From: Legionella moravica DSM 19234
GTDB taxonomy: Bacteria > Pseudomonadota > Gammaproteobacteria > Legionellales > Legionellaceae
Reading direction: 5' to 3'
Assembly: GCF_000423305.1 (NCBI RefSeq)
Contig: NZ_KE384000.1
Coordinates: 134,121 to 198,120, forward strand
Length of the DNA stretch: 64,000 bases
Part shown: in pieces, positions 46,784 through 55,780 of the stretch
How the letters are laid out: every line of letters begins with the position of its first letter
Numbering within the stretch: the first letter of the stretch is position 1
Position numbers and translations under genes: made by a program
The notes under the pieces: model-generated
What the model saw: the letters and a program-made list of their open reading frames with translations, nothing else
What the model was told of the DNA's origin: nothing
The model's database searches: none

Positions 46784-47863
46784 GTGAATAAATATACAAG
46801 GATATGGGGACGAATTGGAATCATTCTGTGCTTGGCAAGTTTTCAGGCTAATGCTTTTTCTCATACTGAAAATTACCCAAAAACCAGTTGGAAGCACATG
46901 GAGTCACCAGAAACATTGGGCTGGTCGAGAGAAGTTCTTAAAGCCGCCAGAGACTACTCTTTAACCATCGATACAGCGGCAGTCATGATTGTAGTAAATG
47001 GAGAAATTTTGGATGAGTGGGGCGAAACAACAACACGATTCAACATACACTCCATTCGAAAAAGTTTTCTTAATGCCCTGTATGGCATACACATCAAAGA
47101 GAAAACGATAAGCCTTGATGCAACATTGGCCGAACTTGATATTAATGACAATGCGCCCTCATTAACTGCTCTTGAACAAACGGCAACCGTACGTGATTTA
47201 TTAAAAGCTCGGTCTGGGGTATATCACCCTGCCCTTTATGAAACAGAGAAAATGTCGTCCACACGCCCGCCACGCGGCAGTCATCTGCCCAATACATTTT
47301 GGTATTATAACAATTGGGACTTTAATGCCTTGGGAACGATTTTTGAACAACTGGTAAAAAAATCAATATTTGCGGAATTCAAAATTCGTATTGCAGATAT
47401 TATAGGCATGGAGGACTTTCGCTTGGAAGATGGGGAATATATTACGGGCAGCGAATCCATTCACCCAGCCTACCCCTTTCGTATGACCGCTCGTGATATG
47501 GCTCGTTTTGGTTTATTGTTTCTCAAGCAGGGCAATTGGAATAATCATCAGATCATTCCTTCCGACTGGGTAAAAGAAAGTACAACCCCCTGGTCGATTG
47601 ACGATACTTACAATGCAGGAGGTTACGGTTATCTTTGGTGGGTGGCCGTGAACGGCCAGCATTTCCCTGGCGTGATTTTGCCAGAGGGCTCATTCTCAGC
47701 ACGTGGCGCAGGAGGGCATTTCATTCTTATCGTACCATCATGGGATCTTGTAATTGTTCATCGCGTAAACACAGATATTCCTGAACGAAAAGTTACCAGT
47801 GAGCAATTTGGCAAACTCGTTTCTCTTATTTTAGAAGCGAGGACACATGAGGTATCTTATTGA
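46784..47863 (+). CDS. Secreted serine hydrolase (beta-lactamase/PBP4-like family)
   Basis: A 359-residue protein from GTG 46784 (GGAG six bases ahead; the TTG at 46757 is a poorer start). Signal peptide to about ...SFQANA. The active-site SxxK is in SIRKS near residue 92, the Tyr-x-Asn in FWYYNNWDFNALG near 178, and the third motif is GAGGHF near 316. Class C beta-lactamase-fold hydrolases of this kind include esterases and peptidases; a true beta-lactamase is unlikely without the KTG motif. It stands alone on the plus strand. Confidence 0.85.
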   Translation: MNKYTRIWGRIGIILCLASFQANAFSHTENYPKTSWKHMESPETLGWSREVLKAARDYSLTIDTAAVMIVVNGEILDEWGETTTRFNIHSIRKSFLNALYGIHIKEKTISLDATLAELDINDNAPSLTALEQTATVRDLLKARSGVYHPALYETEKMSSTRPPRGSHLPNTFWYYNNWDFNALGTIFEQLVKKSIFAEFKIRIADIIGMEDFRLEDGEYITGSESIHPAYPFRMTARDMARFGLLFLKQGNWNNHQIIPSDWVKESTTPWSIDDTYNAGGYGYLWWVAVNGQHFPGVILPEGSFSARGAGGHFILIVPSWDLVIVHRVNTDIPERKVTSEQFGKLVSLILEARTHEVSY

Positions 47864-47978
47864 TGATCACAAAATTCTATTGTTGTTACTATGTCAGCTA
47901 CAAAGGCTCGAATGGCACCAGACATACCGCTAAGATTTTGAAACAACTCACATCAATTGGAATTAATAAGGATTGCTG

Positions 47979-48674
47979 ATGACAACATTTAATTACAAAT
48001 CAAAAAGAATTGGTAATGTATCAATTAAATCAGATACATGTATTACCTCAATACATACAAATCGACTCACATTCAAATCATTGAATCAAGATTCGCGAGC
48101 AACCTTGGTACACAATTATTCAAAACTACTAGGTGATTCAGAAATCGTTAAATTGCTTAATGATGGAAAAACCTGGTCTCTTGAGTTGGTTCAAACGGTT
48201 ATTGATCTGAAAACTTCTGCCTGGAATAACGGCGATCCATTCAGTCTGTTTTCAATTTATGAAAACGACACGAATCAGTTTGTTGGTTCGGTTTCAATCA
48301 AAAAAGAGTTGGAAACCTATCATACAACTGGCGCCGGTCATGCGAATGTTATAGAAATTGGATTTTTCATAGATAAAGCTGTTTGGGGCAAAGGTTATGG
48401 TACTGAAATCGCGATTGCTGCAAAAAAATACATTAAACATGCTGTTGGAGTTATTGCTGCTGAGCATGGAGGTCCTTTACCAAAGGAAATTGTAGCTACC
48501 GCCCATCCTGAAAATATAGCCTCGTGCGCTATTTTAAAAAAAACATTGAAACACGTAGAGTCTGAGCCGATCAAAAAATATGATGGCAACCCACGCCTAT
48601 TCTTTTTTAAACCATTAAAGCCAGCAAAAATTTCTACCATGGAAACAGTTAGTTTGGAATCTGTAACTCTGTAG
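47979..48674 (+). CDS. GNAT-family acetyltransferase
   Basis: A 231-residue protein from ATG 47979 (AAGG about eight bases ahead; the TTG at 47973 is less likely). The acetyl-CoA binding motif is WGKGYGTEIA (about 138-147), preceded by the strand IEIGFFID. The order fits ribosomal-protein or small-molecule N-acetyltransferases of the RimJ/RimL type. The N-terminal 40 residues are extra. Substrate unknown. It is separate from the serine hydrolase by 115 bases. Confidence 0.8.
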   Translation: MTTFNYKSKRIGNVSIKSDTCITSIHTNRLTFKSLNQDSRATLVHNYSKLLGDSEIVKLLNDGKTWSLELVQTVIDLKTSAWNNGDPFSLFSIYENDTNQFVGSVSIKKELETYHTTGAGHANVIEIGFFIDKAVWGKGYGTEIAIAAKKYIKHAVGVIAAEHGGPLPKEIVATAHPENIASCAILKKTLKHVESEPIKKYDGNPRLFFFKPLKPAKISTMETVSLESVTL

Positions 48675-49453
48675 CGGTAACTAAAACTTAAGGTAAAGCT
48701 AATAATACTGTCGGTTCAATTCCCATTTGATTTCATCCAGAGGATCCGCAACACCGTCTGGTATTCTGTATGCAGTCATCTCACAAAACAACCGTTTTTT
48801 GGGGTGGAAACCGCTCTCCCCTATTTTTTAAGACATCATGACTTATAACACATAGATACTTTTAATTTTTTGTATCAGATAGTTATCTTGTTATCTAAAT
48901 ACTATTTACCCAATATCATCCTTACCTGCATTAACATAATTATAAGGTCTTCCTTGATCCATTTCATCATAATGCCAATGATCAAAGGTTCTTTTCGGGC
49001 CCCCCTTTCTTTGCCCCTTATTTGTGTTCTTTTCAAATCTTTAAGAGCATTTTTCGTTATTTAAACCTCTGTTATCACAATATCAACTCTTTTTATTTAA
49101 TAGCACACCTAAAATGGTGTTCTGTCAATACGGAAGTCAAAATGTTAAATTTATGAACCACCTACACTACTAATTATTTCAATGAGCGAACACCAAGTTG
49201 TGGGTTAATTAATTTGTTTAATTATTCAAAATAAGAGTGTTAATTTATTTTACTTGCAATCAAAAGACTTGCCCCCCTATCCTCTGACCTTTCGTTAAAG
49301 TTGTATGACTTATGACAAGACTGTTAATTAGTCTGTAGCCTTATCCAAGAATATTTTTATCAATAATATCATCAACATATTTTTATTATTTATTCTAGAT
49401 GATAGAGTTTGAGCACATTGCTTATGTGAGTTTCCTAAAAATAAGGAACCAAA
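48675..49453. other. Gene-free AT-rich region upstream of the kinase gene
   Basis: A 779-base stretch of low-GC DNA with many short T and A runs. TTAAT half-sites near 49205-49222 do not have the 11-base period of a PmrA box. AAGGAACC just before 49454 is the ribosome site of the kinase gene. I see no gene, repeat or RNA. Confidence 0.4.
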
Positions 49454-51697
49454 ATGAAATTACTGGAACTTCGACAGTTAGTAAATGAATATGATCAAAC
49501 ATGGTATTTTCGCAAATATGTGTATGGAGATCATGAAAGAGCCAAAAAATTTAAACAATACTTACAAAAATATGAACATGTTCAAGATGATTATGAGTTA
49601 ACTGTTACAGACATTTTTAGGCTGCTCAAAAAAGTACCCGAACTGAACGACGCTAATAGCAATTTGCAATTTATCCGATCAATAAGAGCGAGTCTAAACA
49701 GTAGTTACTTGTTTGATATTTTTAACGTTTTGAAAAGTGCCCAGGTAATTTCCCAAGCTAATTTTACAATTATTTATGGCCTTTCACATGAGTGGCGTTG
49801 CCTTTTAAATACCTTATTTTGTGGATTAACATTTGAACGCATTAGTCTAAACTCAGAAATTCTTGCAGCAGTTTTAGCAATAGCTTCCCGATCAGCTTTT
49901 TATTATCCAGCAATTGAGCAATCTTTAAGATTTTTACATAAAAAAAATCATCTTACATCAACCTCACTTAACTTACTTACTACCAAAACTGATGGACTAA
50001 ACACTGTCTTTCAAATAGTACAAGAGCTTGATAAAGCCAATTGTTTAAATGATGCATGCCTAGTACATTTTGCACATCGGGAATCTCTTTATTCACTTGA
50101 CGCCCTAATTGCGCTGCTAAATCGTGCAAAAGTTACCCTTAATGAAGAACTAATTCAATCCATATGCATAAACAGCAATATTCATTACCTTGTTGAACTC
50201 ATAACAACATTAGTTGAATCTAAAGAATTTCATTTGAAGAGTGAAACGTTGATAATGCTTTTAAAGCAAGACTTCAAATTTTTCCTAAATAAAAACGATG
50301 CTATGAAATTATTACAGGAAAATGACTTATTAGATGATAAAACCTTTGATTTTGTTTGTAATAATGATGATTTTTCAATAAAACAAATATTAAAAATTTT
50401 ATCGGAGGAGTCTTTGTTAACGGAAAATAAAGAAATAGTTAATAAACTAATCAATAAAGAATTTAGTGGAATTCGATTCTATCGAACAATTGATTATTTA
50501 AAAAAAGCCGATTTACTGGATCAAAAATCATTAACTAATTGCTTTGAATTAATTTTAATAAAATCAAATGCTGATTTATTTAAAACAGGTGTTTTAAATG
50601 TATTGGAGTTATTTCATGAGAGTAGCTTCAATATTAGCAAGGAACAGCTAGAAACACTCTTTTCTTTATCTGATGCTAATCTTAGACGACTTCATGGAAT
50701 AGTATCGAGGCTTATAACAAGTAAACTATTAGATCAACCTTCTTTGGAAAAAACATTCAATCGAATAATGGAGAAATTACCCCCTGTTCTAGACTCAACT
50801 GTGAATAAAAATAGCAAGAAAAATACAAGTGCTCCTCGCTCTGAATATATATTAGACAATGAAAATTGTTTCTTTATAGAACACAGTACACAATATGAAA
50901 GTGGCGGTTTTGGTAAAGTCAAAAAAGGGTACAATTTACCTGATTCCAATGAACCTATTTATGGCATTAAAAAATTAGTGGAATCAGATCCGTCTAAAGC
51001 TCAAAAAGAAGCGAGCCGTGAGGTAAAATATCATCGATTACTTGGACGACAAGCATTTTATTTTTTGAGAAACGGGACAACAAGCATAGTTTCAGATTGG
51101 CAACGTGAAAAGGGATTGCATCTTTATAATGCAAGTGAACTATTACAAATGCCAATAGAAAAAAGACTTGGATGCCTCAAATCCGGCTTAGCTGATCTTA
51201 ATATGTTACACCAACACTACCGAGTACATGGAGATGTAAAATGTCAAAATTTTATTCTCAACCCAAATAATGGATCCCTGAATCTAATTGATTTTGGTAC
51301 TTCACATAAAAAAGGCTCATCTAAATCTTTTGCATGGACTCCTGCATATAGTGACCCTCATACTTTTGGAGACGGCTTCTACAAAGATATCTATGCCATG
51401 GGTATTGTAACAATGTATTTATTCCCAGAAATATATGCAGTTTCTTTCAATGAAGGCAAGGCAAATGTATCTATTAATAAATCGGACTATACAGTTACTG
51501 AACAAGCTATTGTAAATCTCGTTAATTCAATGATGAATTCCGATATTAGTTTAAGATGTACAAGTGGGGATGCATTGACCTACTGCAATGAGGTACTCGA
51601 ACATTTTAATCAAATTGATGAGAGATTTATAGAGACAATAGCAAACGCTACTATCAACCGTGCTAAATCAACCGTTGAGGATGTATTTCATATGTAA
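49454..51697 (+). CDS. Eukaryotic-type Ser/Thr kinase, LegK-like effector
   Basis: A 747-residue protein. The first 460 residues are Leu/Asn/Lys-rich helical repeats of about 35-38 residues. The C-terminal kinase domain (about 475-725) has the Gly loop ESGGFGKVKKG (about 484-488), the ATP-lysine in YGIKKL, the catalytic loop HGDVKCQN near 592, and the metal-binding DFG in LIDFGTS near 613. All key residues are kept, so it should be active. Codon use is very AT-rich. Kinases of this sort without membrane parts are Legionella Dot/Icm effectors (LegK family); this one does not match LegK1-4 in my memory. Confidence 0.85.
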   Translation: MKLLELRQLVNEYDQTWYFRKYVYGDHERAKKFKQYLQKYEHVQDDYELTVTDIFRLLKKVPELNDANSNLQFIRSIRASLNSSYLFDIFNVLKSAQVISQANFTIIYGLSHEWRCLLNTLFCGLTFERISLNSEILAAVLAIASRSAFYYPAIEQSLRFLHKKNHLTSTSLNLLTTKTDGLNTVFQIVQELDKANCLNDACLVHFAHRESLYSLDALIALLNRAKVTLNEELIQSICINSNIHYLVELITTLVESKEFHLKSETLIMLLKQDFKFFLNKNDAMKLLQENDLLDDKTFDFVCNNDDFSIKQILKILSEESLLTENKEIVNKLINKEFSGIRFYRTIDYLKKADLLDQKSLTNCFELILIKSNADLFKTGVLNVLELFHESSFNISKEQLETLFSLSDANLRRLHGIVSRLITSKLLDQPSLEKTFNRIMEKLPPVLDSTVNKNSKKNTSAPRSEYILDNENCFFIEHSTQYESGGFGKVKKGYNLPDSNEPIYGIKKLVESDPSKAQKEASREVKYHRLLGRQAFYFLRNGTTSIVSDWQREKGLHLYNASELLQMPIEKRLGCLKSGLADLNMLHQHYRVHGDVKCQNFILNPNNGSLNLIDFGTSHKKGSSKSFAWTPAYSDPHTFGDGFYKDIYAMGIVTMYLFPEIYAVSFNEGKANVSINKSDYTVTEQAIVNLVNSMMNSDISLRCTSGDALTYCNEVLEHFNQIDERFIETIANATINRAKSTVEDVFHM

Positions 51698-51953
51698 GTA
51701 ACAAATGCGATATAAATATGAAGGTAAATAACATGATCACAACCATGAAAACAGGACATTTCCACCAAACTCTTTGTCTGCTGTCAAACCGCAAGCTTTT
51801 GGATTGCTCTCAGCAATATATCAGTTTAGTATATTGAACCGTGTGCCAGTTTCGATAACAACCTATATCTATATTACTAGAAAGCTTGGGTTGTTTATAA
51901 GTCACTACTTCAATTTTTTTGGTAGTAGTAACATTTAAAATAAGGTTTGAATT

Positions 51954-52526
51954 ATGTCAGCAAGTAGCGAGTCTGTTAAAAAGCAGTTGGATGAAGAATC
52001 AACAGCAAAAGCACCTGAAGTTTTTTTTGAAGATCGGAGTCTTCAAAAATATGTAGGTAATAATCTTGTCAAAATATTAAAAATTATTTTTGCAATGGAT
52101 AATCCTGATTCATTGATTGAGTTAGTGCCCGGATTGTTTGGGATCGTCACTATAGAAAATTTTAAAGGCATAGATCGTGACTGCTTTAAAGATTATATTA
52201 TTAATAACGACATTGATCCCATGAATATTAGTACAAGCAGGCAAACACAATACCGAGTAAAAGATATTCTTCTTCCGCGATCAGGAACTTGGGCCTCTTT
52301 TTTTAAATTTAGAGAATCCTGTGAACAAATGAAGATTACTTTAAAATTTCAGGTAGATGTGCCAAACGGAACAGACAGCGCCTCCAAATTTACTCATTGC
52401 TTTTTTGACATGCATTTTGATGCGTTGCGTTTAACTCAGGAACGCGTTGCAAATTTATTAAAGGATAACCCTCACATACTTATGTTTGACCAAGAGGTCG
52501 AACAAAATACTTGCTCCTTACAATAA
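51954..52526 (+). CDS. Hypothetical protein
   Basis: A 190-residue soluble protein with a polar Ser/Glu/Lys start (about 1-25), then a mixed alpha/beta body and a Gln/Glu/Cys tail (DQEVEQNTCSLQ). No signal peptide or known motif. It follows the kinase gene by 256 bases on the same strand and ends at a hairpin terminator. A partner or host-targeted protein is possible but unproven. Confidence 0.65.
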   Translation: MSASSESVKKQLDEESTAKAPEVFFEDRSLQKYVGNNLVKILKIIFAMDNPDSLIELVPGLFGIVTIENFKGIDRDCFKDYIINNDIDPMNISTSRQTQYRVKDILLPRSGTWASFFKFRESCEQMKITLKFQVDVPNGTDSASKFTHCFFDMHFDALRLTQERVANLLKDNPHILMFDQEVEQNTCSLQ

Positions 52527-52541
52527 GAGTTTTTGCGATTA

Positions 52542-52597
52542 GTCGTCGTTTCGTCACATGATACCCCCGCGACTGGGTTTGACGAAACGATAACGAC
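52542..52597. terminator. Hairpin between convergent genes
   Basis: GTCGTCGTTTCGTCA pairs with TGACGAAACG-AT-AACGAC across a 23-base loop. It lies between the stop of 51954-52526 and that of the ydiJ-like gene, 31 bases from the latter. Short T/A runs flank it; a terminator role is likely but not certain. Confidence 0.55.
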
Positions 52598-52627
52598 AGT
52601 AAAAATCTATAGAGTGGGTAACGTGCA

Positions 52628-55600
52628 TTAGCTATCGATACTTTGATGATGAAGTGATAATAAATCATACACCACCTCAACCGGATGTCGCGTTTGATAT
52701 CCCGTCCGATAGTTCACTTGAGTGCGACAAGAATACCCATCCACAAGATTTGATTGTGCTGCTTGCTCATCGGCAAAAAATGGCTTCCAGGAGAGTTCAA
52801 ACAACCCTTTTGACTCATTTTGATGAATAACTTCATGGCCATAAGAACCTGCCATGCCACAACATCCAGTTTTTATCAGGTTTAGGTGAAGTCCCAGGAA
52901 TGCAAATACCCTCTGCCACTGCTCCTGTGCTTCATTGCAATTAGATTGTTCTGTGCAATGACTCAGTAAATTATATTGTGTCCTGATTTCTGAGTTTGTT
53001 ATTTTGAATTGATTTGAATCCTGACTTCCCATTTGCTCCGATAACCATTCCTGAATTAATAAAACCCGGTACTCAACAGTCTTTTTTAAGAGATCCGGAT
53101 ATTCATTTCTATAGGTTAATACCATAGCAGGATCAATCCCTATCATTGTGACATGGTGACGTGCCAACTGCTCCAAAACCAATGCATTTTTATGAGCTAC
53201 TCGAGCAAATTGTTTCAACTTTCCCTGAACATGAAGGGATTTTCCATTCTCAAACCAGGGCATCACATAGATTTCATAACCTAATTGCCGCACCAGTAAA
53301 CAGGTTTTTATGACTAAATCTGCTTCATAAAAACTGGTCACCCAATCCTGGATCAACACAACTGATGTTCCGGGTGGAGGGAGTTGATTTAGATTCAATA
53401 AAGGGATCTGTTCTTTTTTCAATAATACTGAAAGCTGGGGACTACTAAATAATGGGGGATTAACGAAACCTGCTGTTTTTTCCAAAAAACGGAGAATAAC
53501 TCGATTGGAGAGAAAAAAATTGCTCAATCTGGGAAATTTACTTTGGTAATACCCCATACGTTCACTGTAGGCAATCAAATAATTGTTCAGTGACCGAAAA
53601 TAGCGTGAATGATAGGCTTCTAAAAATCGCGATCTGAATGAAGGCACATTAATATTAACGGGACATTGTGATTTACAGGCTTGACAGGAAAGACATCCTT
53701 CCATGGCCGAATAGACTTCATGAGAAAAATCGTATTGCCCCCTCTTTTTATGGTAGCTGTTAATCAATCGCCTTAATGGATTTGCGGGTGAAGTGTCGTT
53801 ATTGGATTTCCCAAGTTGCCTCAGCCACTCCCTGACAAGACTAGCCCGTCCTTTAGGTGAATGAACTCTATCACGAGTGATTTTATAAGAAGGGCACATG
53901 ACGTCGTCGATTTTGTAATCAAAACACACCCCATTACCATTACAATTTATAGCCAATTGGTAAGTCTCTCTTAGAGTTTCGGAGATTTGTAAATCTGAAC
54001 TGGCTCGAGTCTCTTCTGATGCTACACGCATTAAAGGCATATTAATCCCGAGAGGCACTGCAATTTTTCCGGGATTTAATTGATTGTAGGGATCACAACT
54101 TGTTTTAATTTTTCTAAGCTCTTCATATAAAGTTTCTCCGAAAAACATAGGTACATATTCACTTCGAAACCCCTTACCGTGTTCCCCCCACAATACACCG
54201 CCATATTTTTGGGTCAGATGCGCTACCTGCTCCGTAATTTCATAATATTTTTGCCTGTCTTGGGCATCCATTAAATTCAATGCAGGACGTACGTGCAAAC
54301 ACCCCACATCAATATGACCAAACATGCCATACTGCAAGCCATAGGAATCCAGTATCTCACGAAATTCACGCACATAGTCGGGAAGATGTTCAGGAGGAAC
54401 TACCGTATCTTCAACTCCTGAAACCGGCTTTCTTATTCCTTCTGTTTTACCCAACAAACCCACACTGCGCTTACGCAGCTCCCAGAGACTAGCAATGTCT
54501 TTTTTCTTATCGACGTAATGATAATCAAAATTCTGCAAATGTGCTTTTAAGGAATCCACCTTCTGTTTCAATTGCTCCTCATCATCAGCAACGAACTCCA
54601 CAAGGTTCAGCGCCGCTGGATCAATTGCTCCTTTTGTGGTAACAAAAGCACGAATATTGTGATAAATAATGTCTGTTTTAGCTAAATTCAAAACCGTTTC
54701 ATCAATCGTTTCAATTGCTTCTGGCTCGAATAGAACCAAATCTTTCGCCTGTGCAAGCGCTTCTTTAAAAGAGGAATACAAAACCACAAAAAGAACTTTG
54801 AATTTAGGAATGTTGGTTAGTTTAAGTTTGATCCCGGTCACATAAGCCAAGGTGCCTTCTGAACCGGTTAATACCGCATTAAGATTAAAGCGCCGGCCAT
54901 CAGAAGAGTAAATTCGAGTCAGATTATAACCAGTCATAAAACGATCTAATTTAGGAAATTGACTGCAAATCAAAGAGCGATGATCTCGTACTGTTTGTTC
55001 CACTTGCCGATACAGTTGCCCCACCCTGCCCGGCAGGTTTTTCATCTCATCCAGACGAGACACATCAATTTCTTCACTGGTGTGAGTCTGACCATCGGGA
55101 TACACGGCAGTTATTGCCAGAACATGCTGGCTGGTTTTACCGTACAAACGAGATCCTTTGCCGCTGGCATCCGTACTCACCATACCGCCCAATGTCGCCC
55201 TGTTACTTGTAGATAAAGTGGGCGCGAAGAATTTATTGTATTTTTTCAAAAAATCATTTAACTGATCCAGTACAACCCCTGGCTCAACAATAACCCACCC
55301 TTCCTCTGGATTTACCTCAATAATGGAATTCATATACCGTGAGCAATCAATGATGATTCCTGTATTCAAAGATTGGCCATTTGTGCCAGTACCACCGCCG
55401 CGGGGAGAAAAAGAAAGATGCTGATATTCTTTACGTTGTGCCAAAGTAAAAATGGCCGCAATGTCGTGTTCACTTTTAGGAAAAATTACCGCTTGAGGCA
55501 ACACTTGATAAACGCTGTTATCAGTCGAAATAATTAACCGACTACTCAAAGACTCATCAATCTCACCATGAAAGCCGACGTCTTCGGTCAAGGATTGTAA

Positions 55601-55654
55601 AAATAAACGAACTGATGGAGGAACAGCTGAAGAAGCGGTCAGTCGGGGAATCAT
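52628..55654 (-). CDS. ydiJ: FAD-linked dehydrogenase with Fe-S domain (YdiJ / D-2-hydroxyglutarate dehydrogenase type)
   Basis: A 1008-residue flavoprotein similar in size and order to E. coli YdiJ. An N-terminal FAD_binding_4 domain (about 40-270, with FSPRGGGTGTNGQSL), an oxidase C-domain (about 280-540, HIDVGCLHVRP and GEHGKG), then a [4Fe-4S] segment CLSCQACKSQCPVN near 667, and a C-terminal part with CCGMAGSYGHE near 945. YdiJ-type enzymes oxidise D-2-hydroxyglutarate or D-lactate. A partner HglS-type gene at 36631-38034 would supply D-2-hydroxyglutarate. Monocistronic on the minus strand. Confidence 0.92.
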   Translation of the reverse strand: MIPRLTASSAVPPSVRLFLQSLTEDVGFHGEIDESLSSRLIISTDNSVYQVLPQAVIFPKSEHDIAAIFTLAQRKEYQHLSFSPRGGGTGTNGQSLNTGIIIDCSRYMNSIIEVNPEEGWVIVEPGVVLDQLNDFLKKYNKFFAPTLSTSNRATLGGMVSTDASGKGSRLYGKTSQHVLAITAVYPDGQTHTSEEIDVSRLDEMKNLPGRVGQLYRQVEQTVRDHRSLICSQFPKLDRFMTGYNLTRIYSSDGRRFNLNAVLTGSEGTLAYVTGIKLKLTNIPKFKVLFVVLYSSFKEALAQAKDLVLFEPEAIETIDETVLNLAKTDIIYHNIRAFVTTKGAIDPAALNLVEFVADDEEQLKQKVDSLKAHLQNFDYHYVDKKKDIASLWELRKRSVGLLGKTEGIRKPVSGVEDTVVPPEHLPDYVREFREILDSYGLQYGMFGHIDVGCLHVRPALNLMDAQDRQKYYEITEQVAHLTQKYGGVLWGEHGKGFRSEYVPMFFGETLYEELRKIKTSCDPYNQLNPGKIAVPLGINMPLMRVASEETRASSDLQISETLRETYQLAINCNGNGVCFDYKIDDVMCPSYKITRDRVHSPKGRASLVREWLRQLGKSNNDTSPANPLRRLINSYHKKRGQYDFSHEVYSAMEGCLSCQACKSQCPVNINVPSFRSRFLEAYHSRYFRSLNNYLIAYSERMGYYQSKFPRLSNFFLSNRVILRFLEKTAGFVNPPLFSSPQLSVLLKKEQIPLLNLNQLPPPGTSVVLIQDWVTSFYEADLVIKTCLLVRQLGYEIYVMPWFENGKSLHVQGKLKQFARVAHKNALVLEQLARHHVTMIGIDPAMVLTYRNEYPDLLKKTVEYRVLLIQEWLSEQMGSQDSNQFKITNSEIRTQYNLLSHCTEQSNCNEAQEQWQRVFAFLGLHLNLIKTGCCGMAGSYGHEVIHQNESKGLFELSWKPFFADEQAAQSNLVDGYSCRTQVNYRTGYQTRHPVEVVYDLLSLHHQSIDS

Positions 55655-55780
55655 CCTTTCGTACCCGGAAGGGGTTTATGATTGTAACAGTATAGCATAG
55701 GCTCATAAAACCGAGCCATGGCTATAACATTTTACATCAATAAAATCACTTGTCTTGCAGTTAATAAGTCCTACGATACC

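Noticed and set aside
49200-49225. Possible PmrA box upstream of the kinase gene
   Set aside because: TTAAT half-sites occur but with spacings of 4, 9 and 13 bases, not 11, and no -10 box follows.
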